Assembly: GCA_030041195.1 (NCBI GenBank)
Contig: JASHOI010000044.1
Span: forward strand, 1 to 5,407
Source of the DNA: Streptosporangiaceae bacterium
GTDB taxonomy: Bacteria > Actinomycetota > Actinomycetes > Streptosporangiales > Streptosporangiaceae
Direction: 5' to 3'
Length of the DNA stretch: 5,407 bases
A model generated the notes under the pieces. It was not told the origin of the DNA. It saw nothing but the letters and a program-made list of their open reading frames with translations, and ran no database searches. This document shows, one piece after another, positions 1 to 5,269 of the stretch. Position 1 is the first letter of the stretch; each line of letters starts with the position of its first letter. The translations under genes and the position numbers were made by a program.

Positions 1-277
1 CCTGGCCGTCCGCTGGCGCGCCGAGGCCGACGGCCGCGATCAGCGGCGCCTTCAGCTGGCCCGCCGATGCGATCTTGGTCACTTCCTCTGCCTTGCCGGT
101 GGCGCCGAGCGTGCCGAGCGTCTTGGCGAGGTTCCCGCCCAGAGCGGCGTCTACCTCCTCGGCACCCGGCGCCGGCACCGGCCCATCGGGTCCCTGGGCC
201 ACGCCGACGATGACCGCGTCGGCGGCGGTGTCGCGGGGGGATTCCTGGCTGGTACGCAACGTCGCTGTCACGGACAC
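1..277 (-). CDS. pepA: Leucyl aminopeptidase (M17 family), N-terminal part, truncated by the window edge
   Basis: Reading the minus strand from GTG at 277 gives 92 codons running off the left edge. The protein contains an N-terminal stretch ADAVIVGVAQGPDGPVPAPG (about residues 19-38), then EEVDAALGG, LGATGKAEEVTKIA and LKAPLIAAVGLG. This pattern is characteristic of the N-terminal domain of actinobacterial leucyl aminopeptidases (peptidase M17). M17 enzymes are cytoplasmic, di-metal, hexameric exopeptidases that remove N-terminal residues, typically leucine, from peptides. The catalytic C-terminal domain lies outside the window, so activity cannot be judged here. Two GTG starts are possible, at 277 and 271. 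Neither has a strong ribosome-binding site. A TAGGCT hexamer ends 7 bases before GTG 271, which would suit a leaderless transcript, but no good -35 goes with it. The gene diverges from the membrane-protein gene at 422, and the palindrome at 334-366 lies 56 bases upstream of the GTG at 277. Family identity is quite certain; the exact start is not. Confidence 0.88.
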   Translation of the reverse strand, partial: MSVTATLRTSQESPRDTAADAVIVGVAQGPDGPVPAPGAEEVDAALGGNLAKTLGTLGATGKAEEVTKIASAGQLKAPLIAAVGLGAPADGQ

Positions 278-333
278 GAGCCTAGTGCCTGCCCAGCCGG
301 ACTGATCACAGCCTGCTAAGCCGAGCCCGCGAA

Positions 334-366
334 GACGTGACAGTCGTGATTAACGACTGTCACGTC
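334..366. promoter_or_regulatory. Perfect 14-bp inverted repeat, probable operator
   Basis: The arm GACGTGACAGTCGT (334-347) is followed by spacer GATTA and then its exact reverse complement ACGACTGTCACGTC (353-366). It lies between two divergent genes and covers the position of a -35 element for the plus-strand gene. A 14-bp perfect dyad with a 5-base AT-rich centre is the usual form of a site for a dimeric helix-turn-helix repressor (TetR, MarR or GntR type). I cannot name the regulator. A transcriptional terminator is unlikely because neither flanking gene ends here. Confidence 0.72.
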
Positions 367-377
367 GTATCTATAAC
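350..377 (+). promoter_or_regulatory. Candidate promoter of the membrane-protein unit
   Basis: TATAAC at 372-377 matches the bacterial -10 consensus TATAAT at five of six positions and stands out in GC-rich DNA. TTAACG at 350-355 is a 4/6 match to TTGACA with a 16-base spacer. The -35 falls in the centre and right arm of the palindrome and the -10 overlaps the third half-site, an arrangement expected for repression by promoter occlusion. The leader to GTG 422 would be about 35-40 bases. Confidence 0.4.
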
Positions 378-386
378 GACAGTTAC
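376..386 (+). promoter_or_regulatory. Degenerate third copy of the operator half-site
   Basis: ACGACAGTTAC matches the start of the right arm of the palindrome (ACGACTGTCAC, 353-363) at 9 of 11 positions and sits exactly 23 bases further on. It overlaps the presumed -10/start region. GTCGT at 364-368 and ACGAC at 376-380 also form a weaker dyad with a 7-base spacer, so a second regulator dimer might bind here cooperatively. This is inference from spacing and similarity only. Confidence 0.4.
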
Positions 387-421
387 ACTGAGGGCGTTAC
401 GAACGACGAGCCGGAGGTGCC

Positions 422-1168
422 GTGGGGACCGGGGCCCTGTTCATCGCGGTTTTCCTGGCCTGTGTGGTCGAAGCGGTCGAGGCCACCACGATCGTGCTGG
501 CCGCCGGCACCGCCAGGGACTGGCGGTCGGCGACCAGCGGGATGGCCGGAGCGCTCGCCGTGCTAGCGATCGTCGTGGCGGCGCTCGGCCCGGCGGTGTC
601 CGATGTGCCGCTGCGCGGCCTGCGGCTGTTCGTCGGCGCGCTGCTGCTGGTGTTCGGGCTGCAGTGGCTGCGCAAGGCGATCCTGCGGGCCAGCGGTCAC
701 AAGGCGCCGCACGACGAGGACAAGATCTTTGCCGAGCGGCTTGCCACCGCGGCGGCCAAGCCGCGCCGATCGGCCGGGCTGGTGCGGGACTGGTACGGGT
801 TCACGCTGTCGTTCAAGGGCGTGCTGCTCGAGGGGCTGGAGGTCGTGTTCATCGTGCTCACGTTCGGCGCCAACCAGCATGACGTCGGGCTGGCCGCGGT
901 CGCGGCGGCCTGCGCGGTCGCGCTGGTGGCGGCCGCCGGCCTGGCGATCAGGTCGCCGCTGCGGCGGGTCCCGGAAAACACCATGAAGTTCGTGGTCGGG
1001 ATCATGCTCACCGCGTTCGGCACGTTCTGGGGGGCCGAGGGCGCCGGCGCGCACTGGCCAGGCTCGGACGCCGCGCTGCTCGCACTGATCCCGGGAATCG
1101 CGGTGTTCGCGCTGGCCCTGGTGGCCGCGCTGCGCGGGAACCCGGTGCCAGCGGCGGAGCGGAGCTGA
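422..1168 (+). CDS. Seven-TM membrane protein with duplicated FTR1-like glutamate motifs (COG4280-like)
   Basis: This 248-residue protein has about seven hydrophobic segments (near 5-28, 41-58, 66-84, 131-149, 155-176, 187-206, 217-237) and a polar loop at about 90-126. It is internally duplicated. VEAVEATTIVLAAG (16-29) corresponds to LEGLEVVFIVLTFG (136-149), and FVGALLLVFGLQWL (70-83) corresponds to FVVGIMLTAFGTFW (190-203). Each half thus places an E-x-x-E motif (E17/E20 and E137/E140) in its first helix. The second resembles the REGLE iron-binding motif of FTR1/EfeU permeases, with Leu in place of Arg. I believe it belongs to the poorly characterised COG4280 membrane-protein group, distantly like FTR1 or GDT1-type cation transporters; the transported ion is unknown. 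GTG 422 is chosen because GGAGG at 413-417 precedes it and the first helix starts directly after. The start of the next gene lies one base beyond the stop, so the two are probably co-transcribed and translationally coupled. Confidence 0.8.
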   Translation: MGTGALFIAVFLACVVEAVEATTIVLAAGTARDWRSATSGMAGALAVLAIVVAALGPAVSDVPLRGLRLFVGALLLVFGLQWLRKAILRASGHKAPHDEDKIFAERLATAAAKPRRSAGLVRDWYGFTLSFKGVLLEGLEVVFIVLTFGANQHDVGLAAVAAACAVALVAAAGLAIRSPLRRVPENTMKFVVGIMLTAFGTFWGAEGAGAHWPGSDAALLALIPGIAVFALALVAALRGNPVPAAERS

Positions 1169-1169
1169 C

Positions 1170-1376
1170 ATGGCCGCGCGCATCCGCGCCTTCGCCGCCT
1201 TCTGGTACGACTTCGTGATCGGCGACGACTGGCTGGTTGCGGCCGGGGTGGTGATCAGCCTGACGCTCACCTACGCGCTGAGCCAGGCCGCCGTTCCCGC
1301 CTGGTGGCCGGTGCCGCTGTTCCTGGTGCTGCTGCTCCCGGTCAGCCTGTGGCGCGCGACCCGCCGGGGCGGATAG
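1170..1376 (+). CDS. Small two-TM membrane protein, probable partner of the upstream transporter-like protein
   Basis: This is a 68-residue protein starting at ATG 1170, one base after the preceding stop codon, with GGAG at 1161-1164 as ribosome-binding site. It opens with a short amphipathic, basic stretch (MAARIRAFAAFWYDF), then VIGDDW, followed by two hydrophobic segments at about 21-39 and 46-62, and ends with the basic tail WRATRRGG. The charge pattern predicts a helical hairpin with both ends in the cytoplasm. The FWYDF-x-x-GDDW segment looks like a conserved family signature, and I believe similar short proteins accompany this kind of membrane protein in other actinobacteria, but I know of no assigned function. 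The tight coupling suggests an accessory subunit or stabiliser of the upstream protein. The stop (TAG) lies 17 bases from the end of the convergent ChrB-like gene, leaving no room for a separate terminator. Confidence 0.72.
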   Translation: MAARIRAFAAFWYDFVIGDDWLVAAGVVISLTLTYALSQAAVPAWWPVPLFLVLLLPVSLWRATRRGG

Positions 1377-1393
1377 CGTTCCAGGCACTCGGT

Positions 1394-1957
1394 CTACCGG
1401 CTCTCCGCTTCCTCGGCATACACCCGCGCCGCGTAGGCCTCGAGGGACTGCTCGCAGTCCTCGATCCACTTCTCCGCGGCCTGCCGCCCGGAGGCGCCGA
1501 ACACGTCACGCTGGTGGACACGTTCCAGCCAGTTCTTCAGCTTGACGAGGTCGACCTCGTTCTCCTCGAGCTCGGCATACGTGAAATGGTTCTCGTCGTA
1601 CTCCTTCTTCACCTGGCCGAGGAAGTCGTGGCACTTGTCGACGATCTCGTCGTACTCGTCGTCGCGGGCCGCCTGGAACTGCGCGCGGACCTCCTGCTCG
1701 CCGGCGAGCACGGTGCAGGACAGCAGGGCCGCGGTGCCTGACATGTCCAGGATCTCGCTCCTGAGCTTGCGCAGCGCGCGCTCGGCCGTCACGCTGGCCG
1801 GCAGCGCGGCCGCGGAGTTCTGCAGGTAGATGGCGCCGAGGCTCTTGAGCCTGCGCCAGACCGCCGAGCGGAGCCTGGTCGGCTCGGACGGAACCCGGTA
1901 TACGAGCAGCAGCCAGCCTGAGCCGCGCTCGGCGTCGTTGTCGCCCACGCGGCCCAT
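1394..1957 (-). CDS. ChrB N-terminal-domain protein (chromate-resistance regulator-like), stand-alone
   Basis: The 187-residue protein begins WLLLVYRVPSEPTRLRSAVW (15-34), then RRLKSLGAIYLQNSAAALP (35-53), the start of the ChrB N-terminal domain. A charged helical half follows with DDEYDEIVDKCHDFLGQVKK (99-118), HFTYAELEENEVDLVKLKNW (124-143), RDVFGA (150-155) and a terminal helix LEAYAARVYAEE (172-183). ChrB proteins are known as chromate-sensing regulators or accessory proteins next to the ChrA transporter. This one has no C-terminal ChrB domain and no ChrA is in the window. The LYR-x-P...LWRRL-type opening also resembles the ferredoxin-like middle domain of PaaX regulators; that is my inference. 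ATG 1957 is chosen because the open frame upstream has no other start within 60 bases and would run into the preceding gene; GTG 1948 is the alternative. No clear ribosome-binding site is seen. It may share a transcript with the MHYT gene 65 bases upstream, or act as an unlinked cytoplasmic regulator. Confidence 0.78.
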   Translation of the reverse strand: MGRVGDNDAERGSGWLLLVYRVPSEPTRLRSAVWRRLKSLGAIYLQNSAAALPASVTAERALRKLRSEILDMSGTAALLSCTVLAGEQEVRAQFQAARDDEYDEIVDKCHDFLGQVKKEYDENHFTYAELEENEVDLVKLKNWLERVHQRDVFGASGRQAAEKWIEDCEQSLEAYAARVYAEEAESR

Positions 1958-2022
1958 TGTGCTGCGGCTGCGGGCCGGCCCGGTAAGCGGGCGTGTGAAC
2001 CGAGCCTGCCGATGCCGGGAGC

Positions 2023-2925
2023 TCAGCGTGGCTCGGGCGGCTCGCGGAACGTGGCGAGGCTCCACGGCGGCACCTCGTCGTAGGCCTGCGGTGCCGCGGT
2101 CTCCACCTCCAGCGGCAGCTCGCTGCGCCGGTGGATGTGGGCGAGCAGCGCCTCGTCGTAGCGGATCGCGTCCTCGGTCGGCGCCAGGGCGACCGCCGCC
2201 CAGGCCAGGAACGCGACGATGCTGATGCCGAGGATCACCGGGAGCAGGTAGCTGGCGGCCGCCACGCCGCCGCCCCCGCCGACGACCATTCCGGTCACGG
2301 AGCCGGCCGGGGACACCCGCACCGCAGCCATCGCGGTGTAGTGCACGGCGCAGACCACGACGCCGAGCACCAGCGAGACGGCGACGGTGGCCCAGACCCC
2401 CCGAAGCCGCACCGCCGCCCAGAGGATCGTGGTCGCCGCGACGATCGCGATCGCGATCGAGACGATGAACAGCACCGGGTCGTACCCGAGCCGCCCCGGC
2501 ATCCGCATCGCCGCCAGCCCCAGGTACTGGGTGAACGCGAGCCCGAGGCCGGCGATGAGCCCGGCGGCGATCAGCGGCCCGGGTTGCTCGCCGCTGAACC
2601 CCACGAGCAGCAGGCCGGCGGTGATGGTTATCACGGCGACGGCGAGGCTGGCGAGCGTGACCGGCAGGCTGTAGCGGGTGGCCTCACCGGCGACGCCGAA
2701 CCCGAGCAGGCCGGCGAAGGCCGCGGCCCAGATCCCGATGCTGCCCACGGTGAACCCGGCCAGAAGCAGCCAGCGGCCTCGTGACGCTCGCTGGCAGGCA
2801 CGGGCCCGGGTGACGGCGCGCAGGCCGAGCAGGGCGCCGACGCTGGCCACGACGTAGCTGAGGAGCGGTGTTATCGCACCGTAAGTGAAATTGTGTAAAT
2901 GTAACACAGCGTAATCACTCCCCAC
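2023..2925 (-). CDS. MHYT-type seven-TM integral membrane sensor protein with degenerate motifs
   Basis: The 300-residue protein has seven hydrophobic segments (about 17-36, 53-74, 86-110, 117-138, 150-171, 177-200, 224-247) and a soluble C-terminal tail of about 50 residues. The family markers are HNFTYG (11-16), GSIGIWAAAFAGLLGFG (61-77), FTQYLGLAAM (131-140) and VHYTAMAA (194-201). These line up with the three repeats of MHYT proteins, whose Met/His residues are thought to bind a metal for O2, CO or NO sensing. Here MH is replaced by AA (68-69) in repeat 1 and by TQ (132-133) in repeat 2. Only His195 remains in repeat 3, where Met is Val. No GGDEF, EAL or kinase domain is fused, which is common in actinobacteria. 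GTG 2925 gives the longest frame. GTG 2907 is an equally good start: GGGGAG lies 10 bases before it and the protein would begin MLHLHNFTYG, nearer the family's usual N-terminus. Codons 8 and 10 are TTA. Output partner unknown. Confidence 0.82.
   Translation of the reverse strand: MGSDYAVLHLHNFTYGAITPLLSYVVASVGALLGLRAVTRARACQRASRGRWLLLAGFTVGSIGIWAAAFAGLLGFGVAGEATRYSLPVTLASLAVAVITITAGLLLVGFSGEQPGPLIAAGLIAGLGLAFTQYLGLAAMRMPGRLGYDPVLFIVSIAIAIVAATTILWAAVRLRGVWATVAVSLVLGVVVCAVHYTAMAAVRVSPAGSVTGMVVGGGGGVAAASYLLPVILGISIVAFLAWAAVALAPTEDAIRYDEALLAHIHRRSELPLEVETAAPQAYDEVPPWSLATFREPPEPR
2896..2904 (-). other. Two TTA leucine codons at the start of the MHYT gene
   Basis: Codon 8 (2902-2904) and codon 10 (2896-2898) are both TTA, separated by CAT. 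If translation starts at GTG 2907, they are codons 2 and 4. TTA is very rare in GC-rich actinomycete genes and in Streptomyces is read by the bldA leucyl-tRNA, which limits expression to late growth. Every TAA I found on the plus strand inside the kinase gene falls out of frame (within TAC codons), and I noticed no other TTA codons in the window. The surrounding 40 bases are also unusually AT-rich. The codons are seen directly; bldA-type control is inference. Confidence 0.8.
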
Positions 2926-3050
2926 CGGAACGTGCCCGGATCCGAGATTAATGGCTGAACCCCCCTTGCTGTGCGCAATTCTGAGGATGCGGACAGTCTC
3001 TTCGGGTCTAGAGGACTAGCCCCTTTCCCGCTTCGGGACGCCCGCGCCGG

Positions 3051-3725
3051 TCAGAAGCTGCCGTGCCCGCCGGCCTGGACCAGCCCGTTCTCGTACGCGT
3101 AGACCACGGCCTGGACCCGGTCCCGCAGGCCCAGCTTGGCCAGGATCCGGCCGACGTGCGTCTTGACCGTGGCCTCGGACACGAACAGCTGCTTCGCCAG
3201 CTCCGCGTTCGACAGGCCCTGGGCCACCAGGATCAGCACCTGGCGTTCGCGTTCCGTCAGCTCACCGAGCTCGGGCGTGCCGGCCGCCGCGCCGGCCGGC
3301 AGCATCGGCGCGAACCTGTCGATCAGCCTGCGGGTGGTGGAGGGCGCGACCACCGCATCGCCCGAATGCACCGCCCTGATCGCGAACAGCAGCTCGTCCG
3401 GTGGCACGTCCTTGAGCAGGAAGCCACTGGCCCCGGCCTTCAGCGCGGCGAACGCGTACTCGTCAAGGTCGAACGTGGTGAGCATCAGCACCCGCGGCAG
3501 GTCGCCTGCCTGCCGGATCTGGCGCGTCGCCGCCACGCCGTCCAGCCTGGGCATCCGCGCATCCATGATCATGACATCCGCCTGGCAGGCGCGCGCGGCG
3601 TGCACGGCCGCGAGCCCGTCGGCAGCCTCGCCGACCACGGTCATGTCGGGCTGAGCGTCGAGCACCATCCGGAACCCGGTCCTGACCAGCTCCTGGTCGT
3701 CCACGAGGATGATCCGGATGGTCAC
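3051..3725 (-). CDS. Response regulator, NarL/FixJ (LuxR-type HTH) family
   Basis: The 224-residue protein has a complete receiver domain (about 3-120). It shows the acidic pair D9/D10, phospho-acceptor D55 in IMDARMP, the conserved Thr in MLTTFD (83-84) and K105 in GFLLKD. A linker rich in Ala and Pro (about 138-152) leads to a GerE/LuxR DNA-binding domain at about 154-212, with LTERERQVL (156-164), GLSNAELAKQLFVSEATVK (170-188) and the recognition helix ending THVGRIL. All phosphorylation residues are present, so it should be a functional transcription factor activated by the kinase encoded just upstream. The start is GTG 3725, with GGGAG 7 bases before it, and the gap to the kinase stop is 18 bases, so the two are an operon. 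The regulon cannot be deduced here. The 11-bp direct repeats at 5036-5067 upstream of the kinase are a candidate autoregulatory target. Confidence 0.95.
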   Translation of the reverse strand: MTIRIILVDDQELVRTGFRMVLDAQPDMTVVGEAADGLAAVHAARACQADVMIMDARMPRLDGVAATRQIRQAGDLPRVLMLTTFDLDEYAFAALKAGASGFLLKDVPPDELLFAIRAVHSGDAVVAPSTTRRLIDRFAPMLPAGAAAGTPELGELTERERQVLILVAQGLSNAELAKQLFVSEATVKTHVGRILAKLGLRDRVQAVVYAYENGLVQAGGHGSF

Positions 3726-3743
3726 TCTCTGTCTCCCGCCCGC

Positions 3744-4934
3744 TCACGCAGTGCTCTGCGATCGGCTGCGCGCGGGCTCGCCGGTCCCGGCGTCGGCGTA
3801 CGGCAGCCGGGCCGTCACCTGGTAGCCGCCGCCCGGCAGCGGCCCGGCCTGCACCGTCCCGCCGTACATCTCGATCCGCTCACGCATCCCGGTCAGCCCG
3901 TGACCGCTGCCGTCGGAGGCCGCCGCGGCGCCGAGCCCGTCGTCGGTCATCCGCAGCTGCAGCCCGTCCGGCTCGTAACTCATGGTGACCGTGGCCGCGG
4001 CGGCCAGCCCGCCGTGCTTGCGTGTGTTGGTCAGCGACTCCTGCACCACCCGGTAAGCCGCGAGCTCGGCGCCCTCGGAGAGCGGGTGCGGCGCGCCGTA
4101 CAGCGTCAGCGATACCGACATGCCCGCGTCCCGCGCCTGGTCGAGCAGCTCGCGGATCTGCTCCAGCCCCGGCACCGGCGCCAGGCCGGACTGCTCATCC
4201 CCGGAGCGCAGCACGCCGAGCAGCCGCCGCATCTCGGTGAGGGCCTGCCGCCCGGTCTGCGCGATCGCAGCCAGCGCCTGGCCGGCCCGCTCCGGCTCGG
4301 AGCGCAGCGCGTAGCCGGCGCCGTCGGCCTGCACCACCATCACGCTGACGTTGTGCGCGATCACGTCGTGAAGTTCGCGGGCGATCCTTGCCCGCTCGGC
4401 CGCCGCCGCGATCTGCGCCTGGGTGCCGCGTTCCCGCTCCAGGCGCGCCGCGCGGTCCTCCAGCGCCCTCAGGTACGCGCGCCGGTACCGCATCGAGTCC
4501 CCGAGCACCCACGCCACCAGCGCGGTCCCGCTGGAGACCACCAGGGCCAGCAGGATCAGGTTGAGCCCGCCGAGGGAGGACCCCACCCGCACCACCACCA
4601 CCGCCCACGCTCCGGCCACGGAAACCAGCAGTCCCGGGACCGACACCCGGCGCGGGCAGTAAGCGGCGAGCGTGTACAGCAGCACCAGCGGACCCAGCAG
4701 CGCGCCGCCGGGGCCACCGGAGGTCAGCAGGTCAACCGCCAGGGCGCACCCGCTGACCGCGAACGCCGGGATCGGGTACCTGCGCCGGAACGCCACCGGC
4801 ACCGTCGTCGCCGCGATCAGCGGCAGGTCCAGCGCCGGGTCGTGTCTCACCGCCGAGCTCAGGCCCAGGACAGCCAGGAAGAACGCGAGCGCGCTGTCCA
4901 CCAGCATCGGATGCCGGCTCAGCCAGGCGTACAT
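3744..4934 (-). CDS. Sensor histidine kinase, HisKA_3 family (DesK/NarL-partner type)
   Basis: From ATG 4934 the protein has 396 residues. The N-terminal half is a membrane sensor with about five or six hydrophobic segments (near 13-29, 37-50, 55-71, 78-92, 99-116, 123-145) and very short loops, so there is no extracellular domain and the signal is probably sensed in or at the membrane. A coiled linker (about 148-180) leads to the dimerisation/phosphoacceptor site ARELHDVIAHNVSVM, with His189 as phosphoacceptor. The ATPase domain follows: YRVVQESLTNTRKHG (N box, about 294-308), DDGLGAA (about 331-337) and GHGLTGMRER (344-353). It ends in a short Arg/Ser-rich tail. The kinase should autophosphorylate and pass phosphate to D55 of the downstream regulator. 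The open frame extends to ATG 5051, but that adds 39 residues without membrane or domain character, while ATG 4934 leaves the usual short tail before the first helix. GTG 4943 is a further option, and no strong ribosome-binding site decides the matter. Confidence 0.93.
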   Translation of the reverse strand: MYAWLSRHPMLVDSALAFFLAVLGLSSAVRHDPALDLPLIAATTVPVAFRRRYPIPAFAVSGCALAVDLLTSGGPGGALLGPLVLLYTLAAYCPRRVSVPGLLVSVAGAWAVVVVRVGSSLGGLNLILLALVVSSGTALVAWVLGDSMRYRRAYLRALEDRAARLERERGTQAQIAAAAERARIARELHDVIAHNVSVMVVQADGAGYALRSEPERAGQALAAIAQTGRQALTEMRRLLGVLRSGDEQSGLAPVPGLEQIRELLDQARDAGMSVSLTLYGAPHPLSEGAELAAYRVVQESLTNTRKHGGLAAAATVTMSYEPDGLQLRMTDDGLGAAAASDGSGHGLTGMRERIEMYGGTVQAGPLPGGGYQVTARLPYADAGTGEPARSRSQSTA

Positions 4935-5035
4935 CGCGGACACGCTCTCAGCGTAGGCGCGGCATTGCCTGGACGTCGTCCTACCAAAAACTGACCGTTC
5001 GTCCGCCGCAAGGCTGACCCCGGCACAGTCACCTA

Positions 5036-5067
5036 CCCTGCGTAGTCCCATTCTTGCCTTGCGTAGT
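5036..5067 (-). promoter_or_regulatory. Pair of 11-bp direct repeats upstream of the kinase gene
   Basis: On the minus strand ACTACGCAAGG (5067-5057) and ACTACGCAGGG (5046-5036) agree at 10 of 11 positions, and their starts are 21 bases apart, two helical turns. They lie about 100 bases upstream of the kinase ATG at 4934. Tandem sites on one face of the helix are typical of activator or response-regulator binding, so they may be the target of the regulator encoded in the same operon. The repeat is seen; its role is inferred. If the kinase really began at 5051, one copy would fall inside the gene. Confidence 0.4.
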
Positions 5068-5147
5068 ACTGGCGCAGCCTGCCTAGCGCTCGGCGACCGC
5101 CTCGGCGACGCTGCGTCACCCAGAGCGCCCGCCCGCCGGGCCGTAAA

Positions 5148-5220
5148 GCTGGCTTTTCATGATCTGGGTCGATAACGACCAAATACGCGACGTTTGCCAC
5201 CCAGATCATGAAAACCCGGC
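5148..5220. repeat. Long inverted repeat, 16-bp perfect arms, potential structured element or terminator
   Basis: TTTTCATGATCTGGGT (5154-5169) and its exact reverse complement ACCCAGATCATGAAAA (5199-5214) enclose a 29-base loop. Past one C/C mismatch the pairing continues for five more pairs including one G-T wobble (5148-5152 with 5216-5220). Inside, GGTCG-ATAA-CGACC (5167-5180) forms a second hairpin that overlaps the base of the left arm, so two folds compete. It lies 61 bases beyond the stop codon of the right-edge gene and about 215 bases upstream of the kinase ATG. There is no T tract in either direction, so it is not a classical intrinsic terminator. It could be a U-tract-less actinobacterial terminator or one copy of a dispersed palindromic repeat. 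Confidence 0.65.
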
Positions 5221-5222
5221 CA

Positions 5223-5269
5223 GGGTGGGGTGGTCGGCTCGGGTGGGGTGGTCGGCTCGGGTGGGGTGG
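5223..5269 (+). repeat. 18-bp G-rich tandem repeat, 2.6 copies
   Basis: The unit GGGTGGGGTGGTCGGCTC occurs at 5223-5240 and 5241-5258, identical, followed by the first 11 bases at 5259-5269. It contains six runs of three or four G on the plus strand (GGG-T-GGGG three times), enough for a G-quadruplex with loops of 1, 10 and 1 bases. It directly abuts the long inverted repeat and lies 12 bases past the stop codon of the minus-strand gene. The copy number of such an array is likely to vary between strains. Confidence 0.75.

Noticed and set aside
563..1270. Long minus-strand open frame opposite the FTR1-like gene
   Set aside because: The product is Arg/Gln/His-rich without structure; the plus-strand gene has a ribosome-binding site, membrane helices and an internal duplication.
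1978..1992. Hairpin GCCCG-GTAAG-CGGGC between the MHYT and ChrB-like genes
   Set aside because: A 5-bp stem is too weak to call a terminator or operator.
2443..2460. GATCGC tandem run
   Set aside because: It lies inside the MHYT gene and encodes alternating Ile and Ala of a membrane helix, so codon usage explains it.
2131..2784. A 217-codon plus-strand open frame opposite the MHYT gene
   Set aside because: The product is a low-complexity Arg/Asp/Gly/His-rich sequence with no domain, and the minus-strand frame has clear membrane helices and family motifs.
3026..3038. Hairpin TCCCG-CTT-CGGGA after the response-regulator gene as terminator
   Set aside because: Only five base pairs with a 3-base loop and no T tract on the minus strand; chance in such GC-rich DNA.
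3063..4994. A 643-codon open frame on the plus strand
   Set aside because: It is antisense to the response regulator and sensor kinase, both of which have complete family motifs. Its translation is a His/Arg/Pro/Gln-rich shadow typical of GC-rich DNA.
4935..5051. A 39-residue N-terminal extension of the sensor kinase from ATG 5051
   Set aside because: It has no membrane or domain character and would overlap one of the direct repeats. An AAGG lies before this ATG, so it is not excluded, but ATG 4934 fits the family's N-terminal length better.
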